This document shows positions 1-9,234 of a DNA stretch of 64,000 nucleotides, in pieces. Origin of the DNA: Deltaproteobacteria bacterium. Its GTDB lineage: Bacteria > Desulfobacterota > Binatia > HRBIN30 > CADEER01. Both the position numbers and the translations under genes were made by a program. The stretch spans positions 101,465 through 165,464 of the forward strand of contig JAJCZJ010000091.1 in NCBI GenBank assembly GCA_029262455.1, written 5' to 3'. The first letter of the stretch is position 1; every line of letters begins with the position of its first letter. The notes under the pieces were generated by a model that had not been told where the DNA came from, did no database searches, and saw only the letters and a program-made list of their open reading frames with translations.

Positions 1-414
1 CTCTGCGAACGGTGCCGTGAAATCCCCAATCACGACCGCGATCGGATCCATGCCGATATCCGAATCATCCACCGCTTCGAAAGTGTCCGGGGCGCCAAAG
101 CTTCCGTCGCCGAGCCCAAGGTAGACACTGATCTCAGATAGGTCGGTGTCCAACGCGATCAGATCGATGCTGTCGTCGGCATCGATGTCGGCCAAGGCGA
201 AGGTGTTGTATCGGGGCACATCCAGAGCAGATTCTGTCCCGCTACTTCCATCATCAAGATCGATAACGAATTGCTCGATCACCTGTACGACCAAGACTCG
301 CACCGCTGTTGGGAGCGTCACCCCAGCGCTGCTGACCACGACGCCGACCAATCCGAGGACGACGGCCAACATTGCCGCATATCCGAACGTTCTCAATCTG
401 AATCTCACAGGCAT
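1..414 (-). CDS. Secreted FG-GAP/VCBS-like repeat protein (C-terminus cut by window edge)
   Basis: On the minus strand an open frame of 138 codons runs from an ATG at 414 to base 1 without a stop, so only the N-terminal part is present. It begins with a basic segment and a hydrophobic stretch (AAMLAVVLGLVGVVV, about residues 13-27), which reads as a Sec signal peptide. It continues with acidic text such as LADIDADDSIDLIALD and VYLGLGDGSFGAPDTF. These words are typical of FG-GAP/VCBS beta-propeller blades, in which Asp loops bind calcium. A purine-rich stretch (GAGGTG) lies directly before the ATG. The gene is divergent from the BNR protein at 650. Role unknown; probably surface or extracellular. 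Confidence 0.75.
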   Translation of the reverse strand, partial: MPVRFRLRTFGYAAMLAVVLGLVGVVVSSAGVTLPTAVRVLVVQVIEQFVIDLDDGSSGTESALDVPRYNTFALADIDADDSIDLIALDTDLSEISVYLGLGDGSFGAPDTFEAVDDSDIGMDPIAVVIGDFTAPFAE

Positions 415-649
415 CACCTCGACGACACTCCTCTCGGCCATGCCGGAATTTGTCAAGGCGCATTGGCTGGAGACGGACCAGCGCAAGCAGTTGCAATTGC
501 GGAGTCTTGAGATGATTGTCACTCGGTTTTCGGGCGCTGCCTCTAGCCGTTTCCGACAGCGAACCAAGATCAGTGTTGGAACCCTGATACGCGGGTGCAC
601 TAGGCTCGACCATTGACAGGTCCTGAGGACTTGTGCTCTTCGGGCGAAC

Positions 650-3256
650 ATGAACGCTGGCGACCCGACCCGAAGGAGAGCGCCTGGCGATGAGTCAAGA
701 AACACCGCCCTCATTCCCGCGCCATCTGCCTCCCGATTCATCGGCGTGCTACTTTTGGCGATCGTATTGATCGTTGACGTTGCGTCTGTTGATGCGGCGG
801 TCGGACGATGGACCAGTGCTGGCCCGCGCAGGGATCCGATCCGAGCAATCGCAATCAACCCGAGGATGTCCAGCACGGTTTATGCTGTGAGCGAGACAGT
901 TGGGCGACTCGGCAGGTCAGCCTTCCTCAGAACTGTAAACGCTGGCGAGAACTGGTCCACAGCGACTGAGGGACTGGCGGATCCGTTCGTACAAGCGCTC
1001 GCCATCGACCCAAATGCCGACGAGACCCTCTACGTCGGGACGGGCGACGGAGTTTTTAAGACTGTCAGTGGAGGCATGATGTGGAGGCCAGCCAATACGG
1101 GACTGCAAGGCACGTTGGTACTCTCGCTGTCGCTCGACGCGCAAACCCCGCAGACGCTGTTGGCCGGAACCAACGGCGACGGAGTATTCCGAACCGTCGA
1201 TGGGGGCGATTCGTGGGAGGCGTCAAGCCACGGCCTTACTTCCTCTGTTATTCATGCACTGGCCATCGCTCCTTCTCAGTCATCAACCGTTTATGCCGCC
1301 AGCCAGGGCGACGGAGTGTTTAAGAGCATTGACGGTGGGAGGAATTGGACGCCCTCAACCATAGGCATGGGGAACGCAGACGTTCGCGCCCTCGCAGCTG
1401 GAACGGCATCGACCGTCTACGCCGGGCTCGAGAATGGCGATGTCCACAAGACGGTGGACGGCGGGGACCTATGGGCCAACGCCAGCATTGGCCTTCCGGG
1501 AACCCCGATTCGATCCCTCTTCATTGATATTGGTAATCCGAACGTAATCTACGCCGGCACGTTTGGCTCAGGTGTCTATAGATCGATCGACGTCGGAGAA
1601 AACTGGAGCCAGCTGGGACGCGACCTCTCCATCCCGCTTGTAAACGCACTCGCGCAATCGGCAGACGGCCTCTATGCCGCGACAGAAGGTGGTGGGGTCT
1701 TCCGTTTCAATAGGAACGGCAGCGATTGGCAGACCCTGCGGCTTGGATTCGATACGATCGCGTTTGGAATCACTGTCGATCCGAGCGTCCCGACTACCGC
1801 GTACGTAGGAACTGCATTCGGTGGGGCGTTCAAGACTCTCGATGGGGGAAGAAGCTGGATTGCGATCAATCGCGGCCTGACCGACCCTTGGGTGTTGTCC
1901 TTCGCCGTTGACCCAAGCGACTCTGAGGTTGTGTACTGCGGCACCGAAATCGAGGGGATCTTCAAAAGCACCGACGGCGGGCTCGTATGGTCACAGCTTC
2001 CTGCGTCGCCAAGCAGGGGAGTCCGAGCACTCGCCGTCACCGGACCACCTATCAATCTGATCTATGCTGCCACCCAGGCAGGGACCGTCAACAGCGACGA
2101 AGGCGGACTCTACACGAGCGACGATGGAGGCAGCTCCTGGGAGCTGAGTCTAGAGTTCAACGCCCGAGCACTAGTCATCGATCCCACCGCTCGCGATACG
2201 GTCTACGTCGGTACCCGAACTCGTCCATACAAACGCACTGCGGCTTCAACAGAGTGGCACCCGATCGACCTCGGACTGTCGTCGAATCTTGCCGTCACGG
2301 CACTGACCCTCGACGCCAGCTCTACTTCGACTTTGTACGCAGGAGTCGCGAAGGGTGGCGAGCACATCGCGTTCAAGAGTGAGGATGGAGGCAACAACTG
2401 GATCGGCTTGACTGGCTTACCAGATACAAGCATCAACGGCCTCGCCGTCGACCAAACCAATCCCATGACTGTCTATGCGGGCTTCGAGGGGGGCGTACGG
2501 GAACCCAGCTTCCTTTTTCGGAGCGTCAACGGGGGCGAGACGTGGAGACCTTTCGATAGCGGAATTGAAGGAGTTCAGGTTCTCGCGATGTCTAGTACGC
2601 CGGGAAGCAGCAAGATCTACGCTGCAACAGATGATGGCGTTTTTACGTTTCAGGAAACCTGCCTTGACGACCTCGACTGCGTTGGAGACGAAGAGGTCTG
2701 TAGCGACGGAAACTGCGTATCTTTGGTACCAACTGCGACGCCGTCGGAGACCATGACGGCCGTGCCATCAACTACGCCTTCTCCGACGATCGCGTCCGTG
2801 GCGACCGCGACTTCGACTATGACCGCCACGCTGGTGGCGACCCAGACACAGACGCCCAGCGCATCGAACACGCCCCCCAGTGGCGGTCCGACGCACACGC
2901 GCACCGCCAACTCGACCGCCACTCTCACCGCTACAGCCGTCCAGACACCGACCAGAACTAGCGAGCCAGATGTCACCGCCACTGCGGAGTCAACGGCCAC
3001 TGCGCCCGTTCCTTCATCAACAGTGACTCCACTTTCAACACCCGAATTGGCCGGAGACTGCGACGATAATATGCGCGTGACAATCAGCGAGCTCATCAAA
3101 GGGGTCAACATAGCCCTGGATAGGGCGATGGATCCTGACTGTCTCCGGGCCTTCGACCGAGACTCAGACGGAGAGATCAGCATCAGCGAACTAATCCGTG
3201 CTGTGCGAGCAGCGCTGAGCACCAACGAGAGGCGGCCCGCCTTGATGATCTCGTGA
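650..3256 (+). CDS. Secreted BNR/Asp-box beta-propeller protein with Thr/Pro linker and C-terminal dockerin-like module
   Basis: This is an 868-residue predicted exported protein. The hydrophobic stretch FIGVLLLAIVLIVDVASV near residues 30-47 is the signal peptide, preceded by an unusually long basic N-region, so the true start may lie downstream. About eleven Asp-box/BNR repeats follow (S-x-D-G-G-x-x-W type; GGDSW, GGRNW, GGRSW, GGSSW, GGETW) between about residues 95 and 660, as in sialidase/Ycf48/sortilin-like propellers. Next come a small Cys-rich segment (about 668-692), a Thr/Pro/Ser-rich linker (about 694-799) and two EF-hand-like loops (DCDDNMRVTISELI, DRDSDGEISISELI) that form a dockerin-like end. 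No catalytic residues were recognised. The role is probably structural or carbohydrate/protein binding at the cell surface. Confidence 0.85.
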   Translation: MNAGDPTRRRAPGDESRNTALIPAPSASRFIGVLLLAIVLIVDVASVDAAVGRWTSAGPRRDPIRAIAINPRMSSTVYAVSETVGRLGRSAFLRTVNAGENWSTATEGLADPFVQALAIDPNADETLYVGTGDGVFKTVSGGMMWRPANTGLQGTLVLSLSLDAQTPQTLLAGTNGDGVFRTVDGGDSWEASSHGLTSSVIHALAIAPSQSSTVYAASQGDGVFKSIDGGRNWTPSTIGMGNADVRALAAGTASTVYAGLENGDVHKTVDGGDLWANASIGLPGTPIRSLFIDIGNPNVIYAGTFGSGVYRSIDVGENWSQLGRDLSIPLVNALAQSADGLYAATEGGGVFRFNRNGSDWQTLRLGFDTIAFGITVDPSVPTTAYVGTAFGGAFKTLDGGRSWIAINRGLTDPWVLSFAVDPSDSEVVYCGTEIEGIFKSTDGGLVWSQLPASPSRGVRALAVTGPPINLIYAATQAGTVNSDEGGLYTSDDGGSSWELSLEFNARALVIDPTARDTVYVGTRTRPYKRTAASTEWHPIDLGLSSNLAVTALTLDASSTSTLYAGVAKGGEHIAFKSEDGGNNWIGLTGLPDTSINGLAVDQTNPMTVYAGFEGGVREPSFLFRSVNGGETWRPFDSGIEGVQVLAMSSTPGSSKIYAATDDGVFTFQETCLDDLDCVGDEEVCSDGNCVSLVPTATPSETMTAVPSTTPSPTIASVATATSTMTATLVATQTQTPSASNTPPSGGPTHTRTANSTATLTATAVQTPTRTSEPDVTATAESTATAPVPSSTVTPLSTPELAGDCDDNMRVTISELIKGVNIALDRAMDPDCLRAFDRDSDGEISISELIRAVRAALSTNERRPALMIS

Positions 3257-3383
3257 AGCACTCCCTGACTTTCCGGAGACCGAAACGTCAAGCGTCAATA
3301 CAGGCGCGCACGGCCCGGCTTGGGCTCACTAGTTTCAGCAGCTCATGCTGGGTCCGACACCAAGAGAAACGACCCCCATTGGA

Positions 3384-4727
3384 TCAGGGGCGGGAGTCTC
3401 GGGCGCTGCGAAGTCGAATCTGGTTGATCGCCGGCGCTATGATTTCGTCGCGCATCACTTGCTGTTGGAAATCAACGATCCCGCAGACAGCGTCGTTCGC
3501 CGCCTCGGGGACTACCCACGGCTCGAGATTCTCGAGAAACGGGATCAGCGCCAAGTCACCTCGGCGGCCCAACTCCTTGATCGCTTCGTACCGTGTGGAC
3601 CGAGTGCGTAACCACTCGTTGTCGGCCGCCATTTTCTTCAGCTCTTCGTCGGGCTTGCTGTTGATTTTCATGAGCTTCACATGGCTGAGGATGTTCCTTT
3701 TCTTCCCCCCGGCGGGCTCGCGCTCAGCGAGGGCCTCCAAAGTGGTGATGAGGTCTTCGTCCGCGAGGGTTTCCATTCCGCTCGTGCAACCCAAAGTTTC
3801 GCTGTGACGTCTCGTGGTATCGAGCTCTCGCAGAAACTCCCTGTATCCGTGCATTAACATCTCCCGCCCGGCCTGGTGTCCCCTGCGCGCCAAGGACGTT
3901 GCGGCCTGGCAACGCAGTCGCAGATTCAGCGACGAGTCCTCTGTGATCTCTCGTTGACTTTCCGTCGCCTCGGGTATGTCGAGACTTGCGATCGTCGTCG
4001 ATGCGATCGTGCGGATTGGTTCGTGCCGCGCCTTCATCAGTGTGCGCAAACCGGGCAAGGCCGCCTTCGCTTGCAATACCCTGATACCATAGGAGATCGC
4101 GCTGAGCTCTTTGGCCAGCAGGTGTACCTCCACGTCGGCGGCTTCCGGGGACACGCCGCGCGACTCGGCGACGACGACTTTCAGCCAGTCCAGCAAGACG
4201 GGAACGACATCGAGATTCAGCTGCCCGACTAGAAGCAATACGGCTGTACGCCGCGCATCGCTGGATTGCATCCTGGCGAACACCGCCGAATCTTCCGCCT
4301 GCGGCGGCGCGGTGGCCACCAGCCTGAGGAGCGCGGTGGTTGCAACGTCGTCATCGTCGCTGCGCAAGTCCGCGACGATGGTAGAGTCCCGTCCGTAAAT
4401 CAGCGCGACATCGTGACTGAGTCGGCACATCTGATCTCGCGTCGATTTGATTTCGTAGTGCAGTGGAGGATCGAACGGATCACACTTTGGCGGTATCTCG
4501 TCGGCTTCCAGGATGCCCGGTAGCGGGCATCCGACAGTCATCCATAGCCCGAGCCAAAGCGTTCGAAGACGTGGTAGCCAATCCCGTGTACGGCGAAGTC
4601 TGTTTGGCTTCAGAAGGGCGAGCACGCCCGGGGTCGTAATTCGAGCTTGTCGAGTCATGTCCGATGATAGCGATTTAGTGCAGCCGTTCCACGCCAATCG
4701 ACGGGAAGGCCGGAAAGTTGCTGGCAT
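3384..4727 (-). CDS. Putative exported HEAT-like repeat protein
   Basis: This 447-residue frame is not a recognised family. A hydrophobic segment (LRTLWLGLWMTVGCPLPG) about 55-75 residues from the first ATG could be a signal peptide or membrane anchor. An in-frame ATG at 4658 would shorten the leader and may be the real start; neither has a strong ribosome site. The rest is mainly alpha-helical with recurring helix pairs such as DDDVATTALLRLVATAP, KAALPGLRTLMKARHEP, CQAATSLARRGHQAGRE and AIKELGRRGDLALIPFLE. These resemble HEAT/PBS-lyase-type repeats used for protein contacts. It is convergent with the BNR protein and divergent from the large surface protein at 4896. Function unknown. Confidence 0.65.
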   Translation of the reverse strand: MPATFRPSRRLAWNGCTKSLSSDMTRQARITTPGVLALLKPNRLRRTRDWLPRLRTLWLGLWMTVGCPLPGILEADEIPPKCDPFDPPLHYEIKSTRDQMCRLSHDVALIYGRDSTIVADLRSDDDDVATTALLRLVATAPPQAEDSAVFARMQSSDARRTAVLLLVGQLNLDVVPVLLDWLKVVVAESRGVSPEAADVEVHLLAKELSAISYGIRVLQAKAALPGLRTLMKARHEPIRTIASTTIASLDIPEATESQREITEDSSLNLRLRCQAATSLARRGHQAGREMLMHGYREFLRELDTTRRHSETLGCTSGMETLADEDLITTLEALAEREPAGGKKRNILSHVKLMKINSKPDEELKKMAADNEWLRTRSTRYEAIKELGRRGDLALIPFLENLEPWVVPEAANDAVCGIVDFQQQVMRDEIIAPAINQIRLRSARDSRP

Positions 4728-4895
4728 CAGTTCCGGGCACCTCCGCGCTCACGTGCCGCCCAAGAGCAGGGGGCCTTGGACAGCCTGGATATTGTTGAAG
4801 AGGACGACGCTGCGGACTCCGATCCCTAAGAAAGCGTCGACGCGGGGCATCGTGAAGTGTTTGAAGGATGGCTCGCGCGGGACTACCATCCGGCG

Positions 4896-7800
4896 ATGCG
4901 GCTTTTTGTCCTGCTTGGAGTCGTTTTTCTTCTGACGCTACCGTCGGCGACTGATGCCGGCGAACGAACGATATCTGTGCGGGAAGTGCCGGGTCGGGCG
5001 GTGAGCGCCGGTGCGTCGCTGGTCGATCTGGTCGCCGATCGTGCGCTTTTGCTTGCGCAGCCCGATGGGGGCACCGATATCGAGATGCCGGCCGTCGGGG
5101 AGGAAGTCTACGCTCACCTTGTTTGGCGAGCCTTACGCATCCCTCCCGGCGGGGTTTCGGTCGACGTGGAGGCCAGGCTGGATGGTGCGAGGTTGTGTGG
5201 CGGTTCGGTAACGCCGACTGTGCTCAGTCAAACGACTTGGTGTTCGACGCCGTGGACGGTGACGGCCGGGGAGCATACGCTGGAGTGGGTGCTCGATCCT
5301 GGCGATGTCATTGTCGAGGAGTTCGAGTTCAATAATCGCGCCGAGCGCGTCTTTGTGTCGGCATCTGTTGCGACTCCAACGCCCCCGATCAATCCTTCAC
5401 CGGCTAGCCCGACGGGCACTCCGACGGGTACTCCCACGAGTACTCCCACGATTGCTGGATCGCTAAGTCCCAGTCCGACTTTCGCGCCGGGAGAATTCGA
5501 TGTGTTTAGCCGTGGCGATACCAATTGTAGCTTGACGCCGAGTGCCGCGGATGTCGTTGCGCAGGTCTTTGCGCTGGCTGATACTTCGGTCTGTGACAAC
5601 GACGATTGTGATCGCGACGGCGATCTCGACGAGGGGGATTTGGCTTGTGTTGCGAGTTGCCTGTTCGGCAAGTGCGCGGTGCCGCCCGGTGCTCCGCGAA
5701 TTCTGTCCGTCGAAGCCCTGAGCACCGCGGCGGTGCGGCCGCTGTCGTTGATTCGCGTCGTCGGGGTGAATCTCGGTGACTCTGAAGTGATCCTCGGAAT
5801 CAACGTCGGCGAACTCCGCGGCGATATCGTTAGCTTGGAAGGTCCCGACAGTGTCCTAGCGCTGATGCCCAATATCGAACCCGGAACGCGGGCTTTGACG
5901 GTTTTCGTGGGCGAGATCGAGAGCCCTCCGTTTGAGGTTGAGGTCGGGGCTGGGACTGCCATTGGGGATCCGGACACTCTCGACGACGTGGTCGATGGAG
6001 TAACGGCGTTGATCGAGATGGTGCTCGCGCTGGATACGACGGTGGAGTTTGGTCCAGCGGAGGAGCTGGTTTTGAGCGAACTCACCACGCTCGGTATCGA
6101 TCTCCCCGCCGCGGTAGCGCTGCTGCGTGACGGGTCGGGATTCACCGCTGAATTCAGCGCCGAGTTGGATCGTTTGATCGATTCATCCGGCACTCCCGAA
6201 CTATTGCGCGACAGCCTTACTAGCCTTGCAGGTGGAGGGACTGGGGCCGGAGTCGGCCCGAACGGGACGATCTTGGTGCAGGCTGGGCGAACTGCGGTTG
6301 CTGCGGGGCGAGTCGTCGCTGCCGCGGCTACGGCGGCAGCGCAAACGGCGGCTGCGACGCTCGACGCTGCATCGACTGCGACGGCAGGAGCTGCTGTGGG
6401 GGCAGTCGTCGCCGCGGCCGGCGCTGTCTTGGTAGTTGGTGCCGCTGGAGCTGTACTGATACAGGACGCGCCTATCGTCACGACGATCTTCCCGGCGATC
6501 GTACAACCTGGCGATCGGCTCACGGTGTTCGGTAGCAACCTCGGCGGATTTTTCGACCTTGAACCAAATCTCGTTCTGCGAAACCGAAACGGCCAGGAGA
6601 TCACCGTCTTCGAATCGATTGAGGTTGGAGACGATCTGCTCGGCTTCCGCGTCCCCGACGCTAGCGGCGCTTGTGGCCGCATGGATGTGTACCTCCGCGT
6701 TCCCTTCTTGGGGACGGCCTCACCGTTTTCCCGCTCAGTGCTTGTGCGGCAAGTCCTCGACGCCGCACCATCGGTTGTTTCTTCGCCTGCTGAGAATCAC
6801 ATTGATCTGGAAGTTCGAGCCGTTGTTGGATGCGAAGGCCGTTCCGTGGCGCGGTTTCGCGCCACGGAAGGAGAGATGCGGGATGCGCCGTTCACCCTCG
6901 TGGCCTCGGTGCTGAGTCGGAATCTCGTTCGTTATGGCCTGCGCAAGTTATATCCGGGTCGCTTCGCAGTGCGGCTCGATCATCTTTTCGATTTGCCCCT
7001 AGGGAGCTTCGGGTCGGAGCAGTTGATCGTTGATACCTCCCTGACCGACCTCGATCTCGTATGTCCTCGGGCCGTGCAAATGGGAGGGCCGGTCGCGCGC
7101 TGTAGGATCGACAACTTGTTTGAGGGGGGTCGCGGTGAGACTCGCTTCACAGTCGAAACAGTCGACGCTGGCGGTCTGCAGCCCGACAACATCTTGCGGA
7201 TTGCTCCCGACACTCAGCGCAGCGGCTTGCTGGCGGCACGTGGCCCAGGGAGGGTCCGAGTGTTGGCTGAGCTGCGCCGCGTCGACGGTGGTCTCGACCG
7301 CTTTGTCGGCCGTAGCCAGGAGGGGGTCGTCGTCGAGGTGCGAGACGAAATCCTACCAACGGTCAGGCTCGAGCGTAGTGCGGGTACGCCTGAGAATGTC
7401 GTCCCGGGGCAGACGATTCAGGTCTTGGCGAATGGTGAAGACAATCATTCGATCGCGGAGATCGAGCTCTTGGCGACGGGACCGATCGCCCCGCCGGACA
7501 CGATTCAGTTGTTTGACTGCAACCCAGTCTATCCGATCACAACGACGGGCGACTGCATGAATGTTTTCGCGCTGCCGGTAGTAACTGGAGTCGGTGACAC
7601 GATCGTCTTGACAGCAACCGCCATCGACGAATCCGGCAACCGCAGCACGCCCGCCGAGCTTGTCTTCGGCCTTTCGGCGGGGGACATCGGCGGCACTGTG
7701 TTCAACGCCCGCGGCGGCGATCCAATCCCGGGTGCGACCATCCAGCTCATCGCCGCTGGCGGCCAGATTGTCGGTGAGCTTGTCAGTGGTGGTGGAGGCT

Positions 7801-8654
7801 ATTTCTTCGGTGATGTCCCCGCGGGGCGGTACACGGTCCGCGCCTTCGCGGACGGCTTTCGCCCGGTCGATGAGTTGATCGATATCGCAGCTGACGATGA
7901 CGTCGATCTGCCACTGTTTCTCGAACCGCTTGACGGACCCGGTCGCTTGAGCGTTCGGGTGAACCGGCGCGAACCTGGCGGCACGATCACTCCTGTTGCG
8001 GCCGCCACAGTTACAGTCCTCGACCGCGACCTCTTCCCCCTGGCGCAGGCTGCTACCAATTTGGAAGGGGTCGCGGAGATCTCCGGCCTTCCGGTCGGCG
8101 AGTACGCCTGGCTAGCGGGTGGACCGGATCTAGCCCAAGGTCTAAGACGCTTTGACATCTCCGGCGGTGGCAGAGTGAGCGGCACCGCCGACCTATACGT
8201 CGCCAATCCCTCCTGTTCCAGCGAATTGAGCCACTTCAAGGTGACGTCCGGACGGATCCAATCCGGAAACCAACTCACCTTCTTTGATCTCGACGCCGAC
8301 GAAGTGTTCCAGCCGGGGACGCCGCGTCTCCTTCATTCCCCGGATGCGGCGGTCGTCTGTGTTACCGGCAATGCCGCGCGACCGACCATCGATTGGCACG
8401 GTCCCTGGGCAGACGCCATTCTCTCTCAATCCGTTGACCGGGTTCGCTTGATCCGGACTCCGATTGGCGGCAATCCGGCAACGCTCTTCGATCTGACGTC
8501 GGACGGTGCGATCAGTCCGCCCGTAGTTTACGGCGATACAAGCCAAGGTGTTGATATCGGACCGTTCGCCGATAGTACGCCACCCGACTTGGAATCCGGC
8601 GAAAACTATACGGTCAACGTCGACGGTATCGGGCTGCGCTTCGAACGAAGATAG
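4896..8654 (+). CDS. Large secreted multidomain surface protein (dockerin-like, IPT/TIG and carboxypeptidase-regulatory-like domains)
   Basis: A signal peptide (MRLFVLLGVVFLLTLPSATDA) fixes the ATG at 4896, although the frame opens at a GTG at 4857. The mature protein of about 1230 residues shows, in order: a CARDB-like beta domain (about 25-155), a Thr/Pro linker (about 158-195), a degenerate EF-hand/dockerin-like module with paired cysteines (about 201-262), an IPT/TIG-like domain (about 265-350), an Ala/Gly-rich hydrophobic stretch (about 465-522), a second IPT-like domain (about 525-620), beta-rich regions, and one or two CarboxypepD_reg-like domains near 950-1120 (GTVFNARGGDPIPGATIQL). 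No enzyme motif is visible. It is likely a cell-surface scaffold or adhesin. Confidence 0.8.
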   Translation: MRLFVLLGVVFLLTLPSATDAGERTISVREVPGRAVSAGASLVDLVADRALLLAQPDGGTDIEMPAVGEEVYAHLVWRALRIPPGGVSVDVEARLDGARLCGGSVTPTVLSQTTWCSTPWTVTAGEHTLEWVLDPGDVIVEEFEFNNRAERVFVSASVATPTPPINPSPASPTGTPTGTPTSTPTIAGSLSPSPTFAPGEFDVFSRGDTNCSLTPSAADVVAQVFALADTSVCDNDDCDRDGDLDEGDLACVASCLFGKCAVPPGAPRILSVEALSTAAVRPLSLIRVVGVNLGDSEVILGINVGELRGDIVSLEGPDSVLALMPNIEPGTRALTVFVGEIESPPFEVEVGAGTAIGDPDTLDDVVDGVTALIEMVLALDTTVEFGPAEELVLSELTTLGIDLPAAVALLRDGSGFTAEFSAELDRLIDSSGTPELLRDSLTSLAGGGTGAGVGPNGTILVQAGRTAVAAGRVVAAAATAAAQTAAATLDAASTATAGAAVGAVVAAAGAVLVVGAAGAVLIQDAPIVTTIFPAIVQPGDRLTVFGSNLGGFFDLEPNLVLRNRNGQEITVFESIEVGDDLLGFRVPDASGACGRMDVYLRVPFLGTASPFSRSVLVRQVLDAAPSVVSSPAENHIDLEVRAVVGCEGRSVARFRATEGEMRDAPFTLVASVLSRNLVRYGLRKLYPGRFAVRLDHLFDLPLGSFGSEQLIVDTSLTDLDLVCPRAVQMGGPVARCRIDNLFEGGRGETRFTVETVDAGGLQPDNILRIAPDTQRSGLLAARGPGRVRVLAELRRVDGGLDRFVGRSQEGVVVEVRDEILPTVRLERSAGTPENVVPGQTIQVLANGEDNHSIAEIELLATGPIAPPDTIQLFDCNPVYPITTTGDCMNVFALPVVTGVGDTIVLTATAIDESGNRSTPAELVFGLSAGDIGGTVFNARGGDPIPGATIQLIAAGGQIVGELVSGGGGYFFGDVPAGRYTVRAFADGFRPVDELIDIAADDDVDLPLFLEPLDGPGRLSVRVNRREPGGTITPVAAATVTVLDRDLFPLAQAATNLEGVAEISGLPVGEYAWLAGGPDLAQGLRRFDISGGGRVSGTADLYVANPSCSSELSHFKVTSGRIQSGNQLTFFDLDADEVFQPGTPRLLHSPDAAVVCVTGNAARPTIDWHGPWADAILSQSVDRVRLIRTPIGGNPATLFDLTSDGAISPPVVYGDTSQGVDIGPFADSTPPDLESGENYTVNVDGIGLRFERR

Positions 8655-8657
8655 GTT

Positions 8658-8669
8658 GGGTCGCGACCC
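8658..8669. terminator. Short perfect palindrome between convergent genes
   Basis: GGGTCGCGACCC is a perfect 12-bp inverted repeat in the 40-bp gap between the stop of the large surface protein and the 3' end of the hemerythrin gene. It has no U-tract, so a role in termination is only a suggestion from position. Confidence 0.3.
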
Positions 8670-8694
8670 GGTGACGAATTTTCTGGCTCAGGGC

Positions 8695-9165
8695 CTACGG
8701 TACCTTGCAAGCGCGAGGCGTGTCGTTTGGGCGCTCGAGAATGCGTCGCACGGCTGCTTCCACCGCGGCACGTGCCGCGGCGCTCACGTGTTCTTGATAG
8801 ATTGGGAATAGTTGACGCTCCTCAAAGCGGATGTGGCTTTCGAGAAGTTCCGCGAACGCGCCCAAGCGCGCGGCGCTAGCATCTAGGTTTGCCGCCATGT
8901 CGCGAAGTTGCCGGTGCTCATCTGACAACCGCTCCAGTTCCGCCCGGGCGTCTGTTGTGGCGGCCTGCAATGCGGGTACGACCGCTTCCTCTTCTGCCTC
9001 AAAGTGTGGCTCTAAGTCGCTGCGGAAGAATTCGACAGTGGCGCGCAGCTGGTCTGCGAGGCCCTCGCCGCCCCGTATCGCTTGACGAATCTCGAACACG
9101 CGCACCAGCCCGTGGTGGTGATCGTGGGACAGTGGTATTAGGCTGGCGTCGCGCCGTTGAACCAT
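8695..9165 (-). CDS. Hemerythrin HHE cation-binding domain protein
   Basis: This 156-residue protein fits a four-helix hemerythrin-like bundle that binds a di-iron centre. The expected ligands are present in order: the His cluster HDHHH (residues 14-18), H54 with E58 (EPHFEAEEE), H84 (DEHRQL), and H111 with E115 (ESHIRFEE). The family includes oxygen, NO or metal sensors and iron-repair proteins. The sequence has no signal peptide or extra domain, so it should be cytoplasmic. It lies 69 bp downstream of a histidine kinase gene on the same strand, which could mean shared transcription and a redox or oxygen-sensing partnership, but no direct link is shown. Confidence 0.88.
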   Translation of the reverse strand: MVQRRDASLIPLSHDHHHGLVRVFEIRQAIRGGEGLADQLRATVEFFRSDLEPHFEAEEEAVVPALQAATTDARAELERLSDEHRQLRDMAANLDASAARLGAFAELLESHIRFEERQLFPIYQEHVSAAARAAVEAAVRRILERPNDTPRACKVP

Positions 9166-9234
9166 GGGATCAACTTAGCGCTGCATCTTGAATGACTCAA
9201 CACGGGAGCCGTGTGGTGATTGTCGCGCGTTCGC

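Noticed and set aside
650-3256. Cellulosomal system based on dockerin-like modules
   Set aside because: No cohesin domain, glycoside hydrolase or scaffoldin is present; the modules occur in unrelated proteins and in non-terminal positions.
5228-6682. Long antisense frame (484 codons) opposite the large surface protein
   Set aside because: Its product is Ser/Pro/Thr/Arg-rich low-complexity text typical of reading GC-rich coding DNA backwards, and the sense strand has recognisable domains and a signal peptide.
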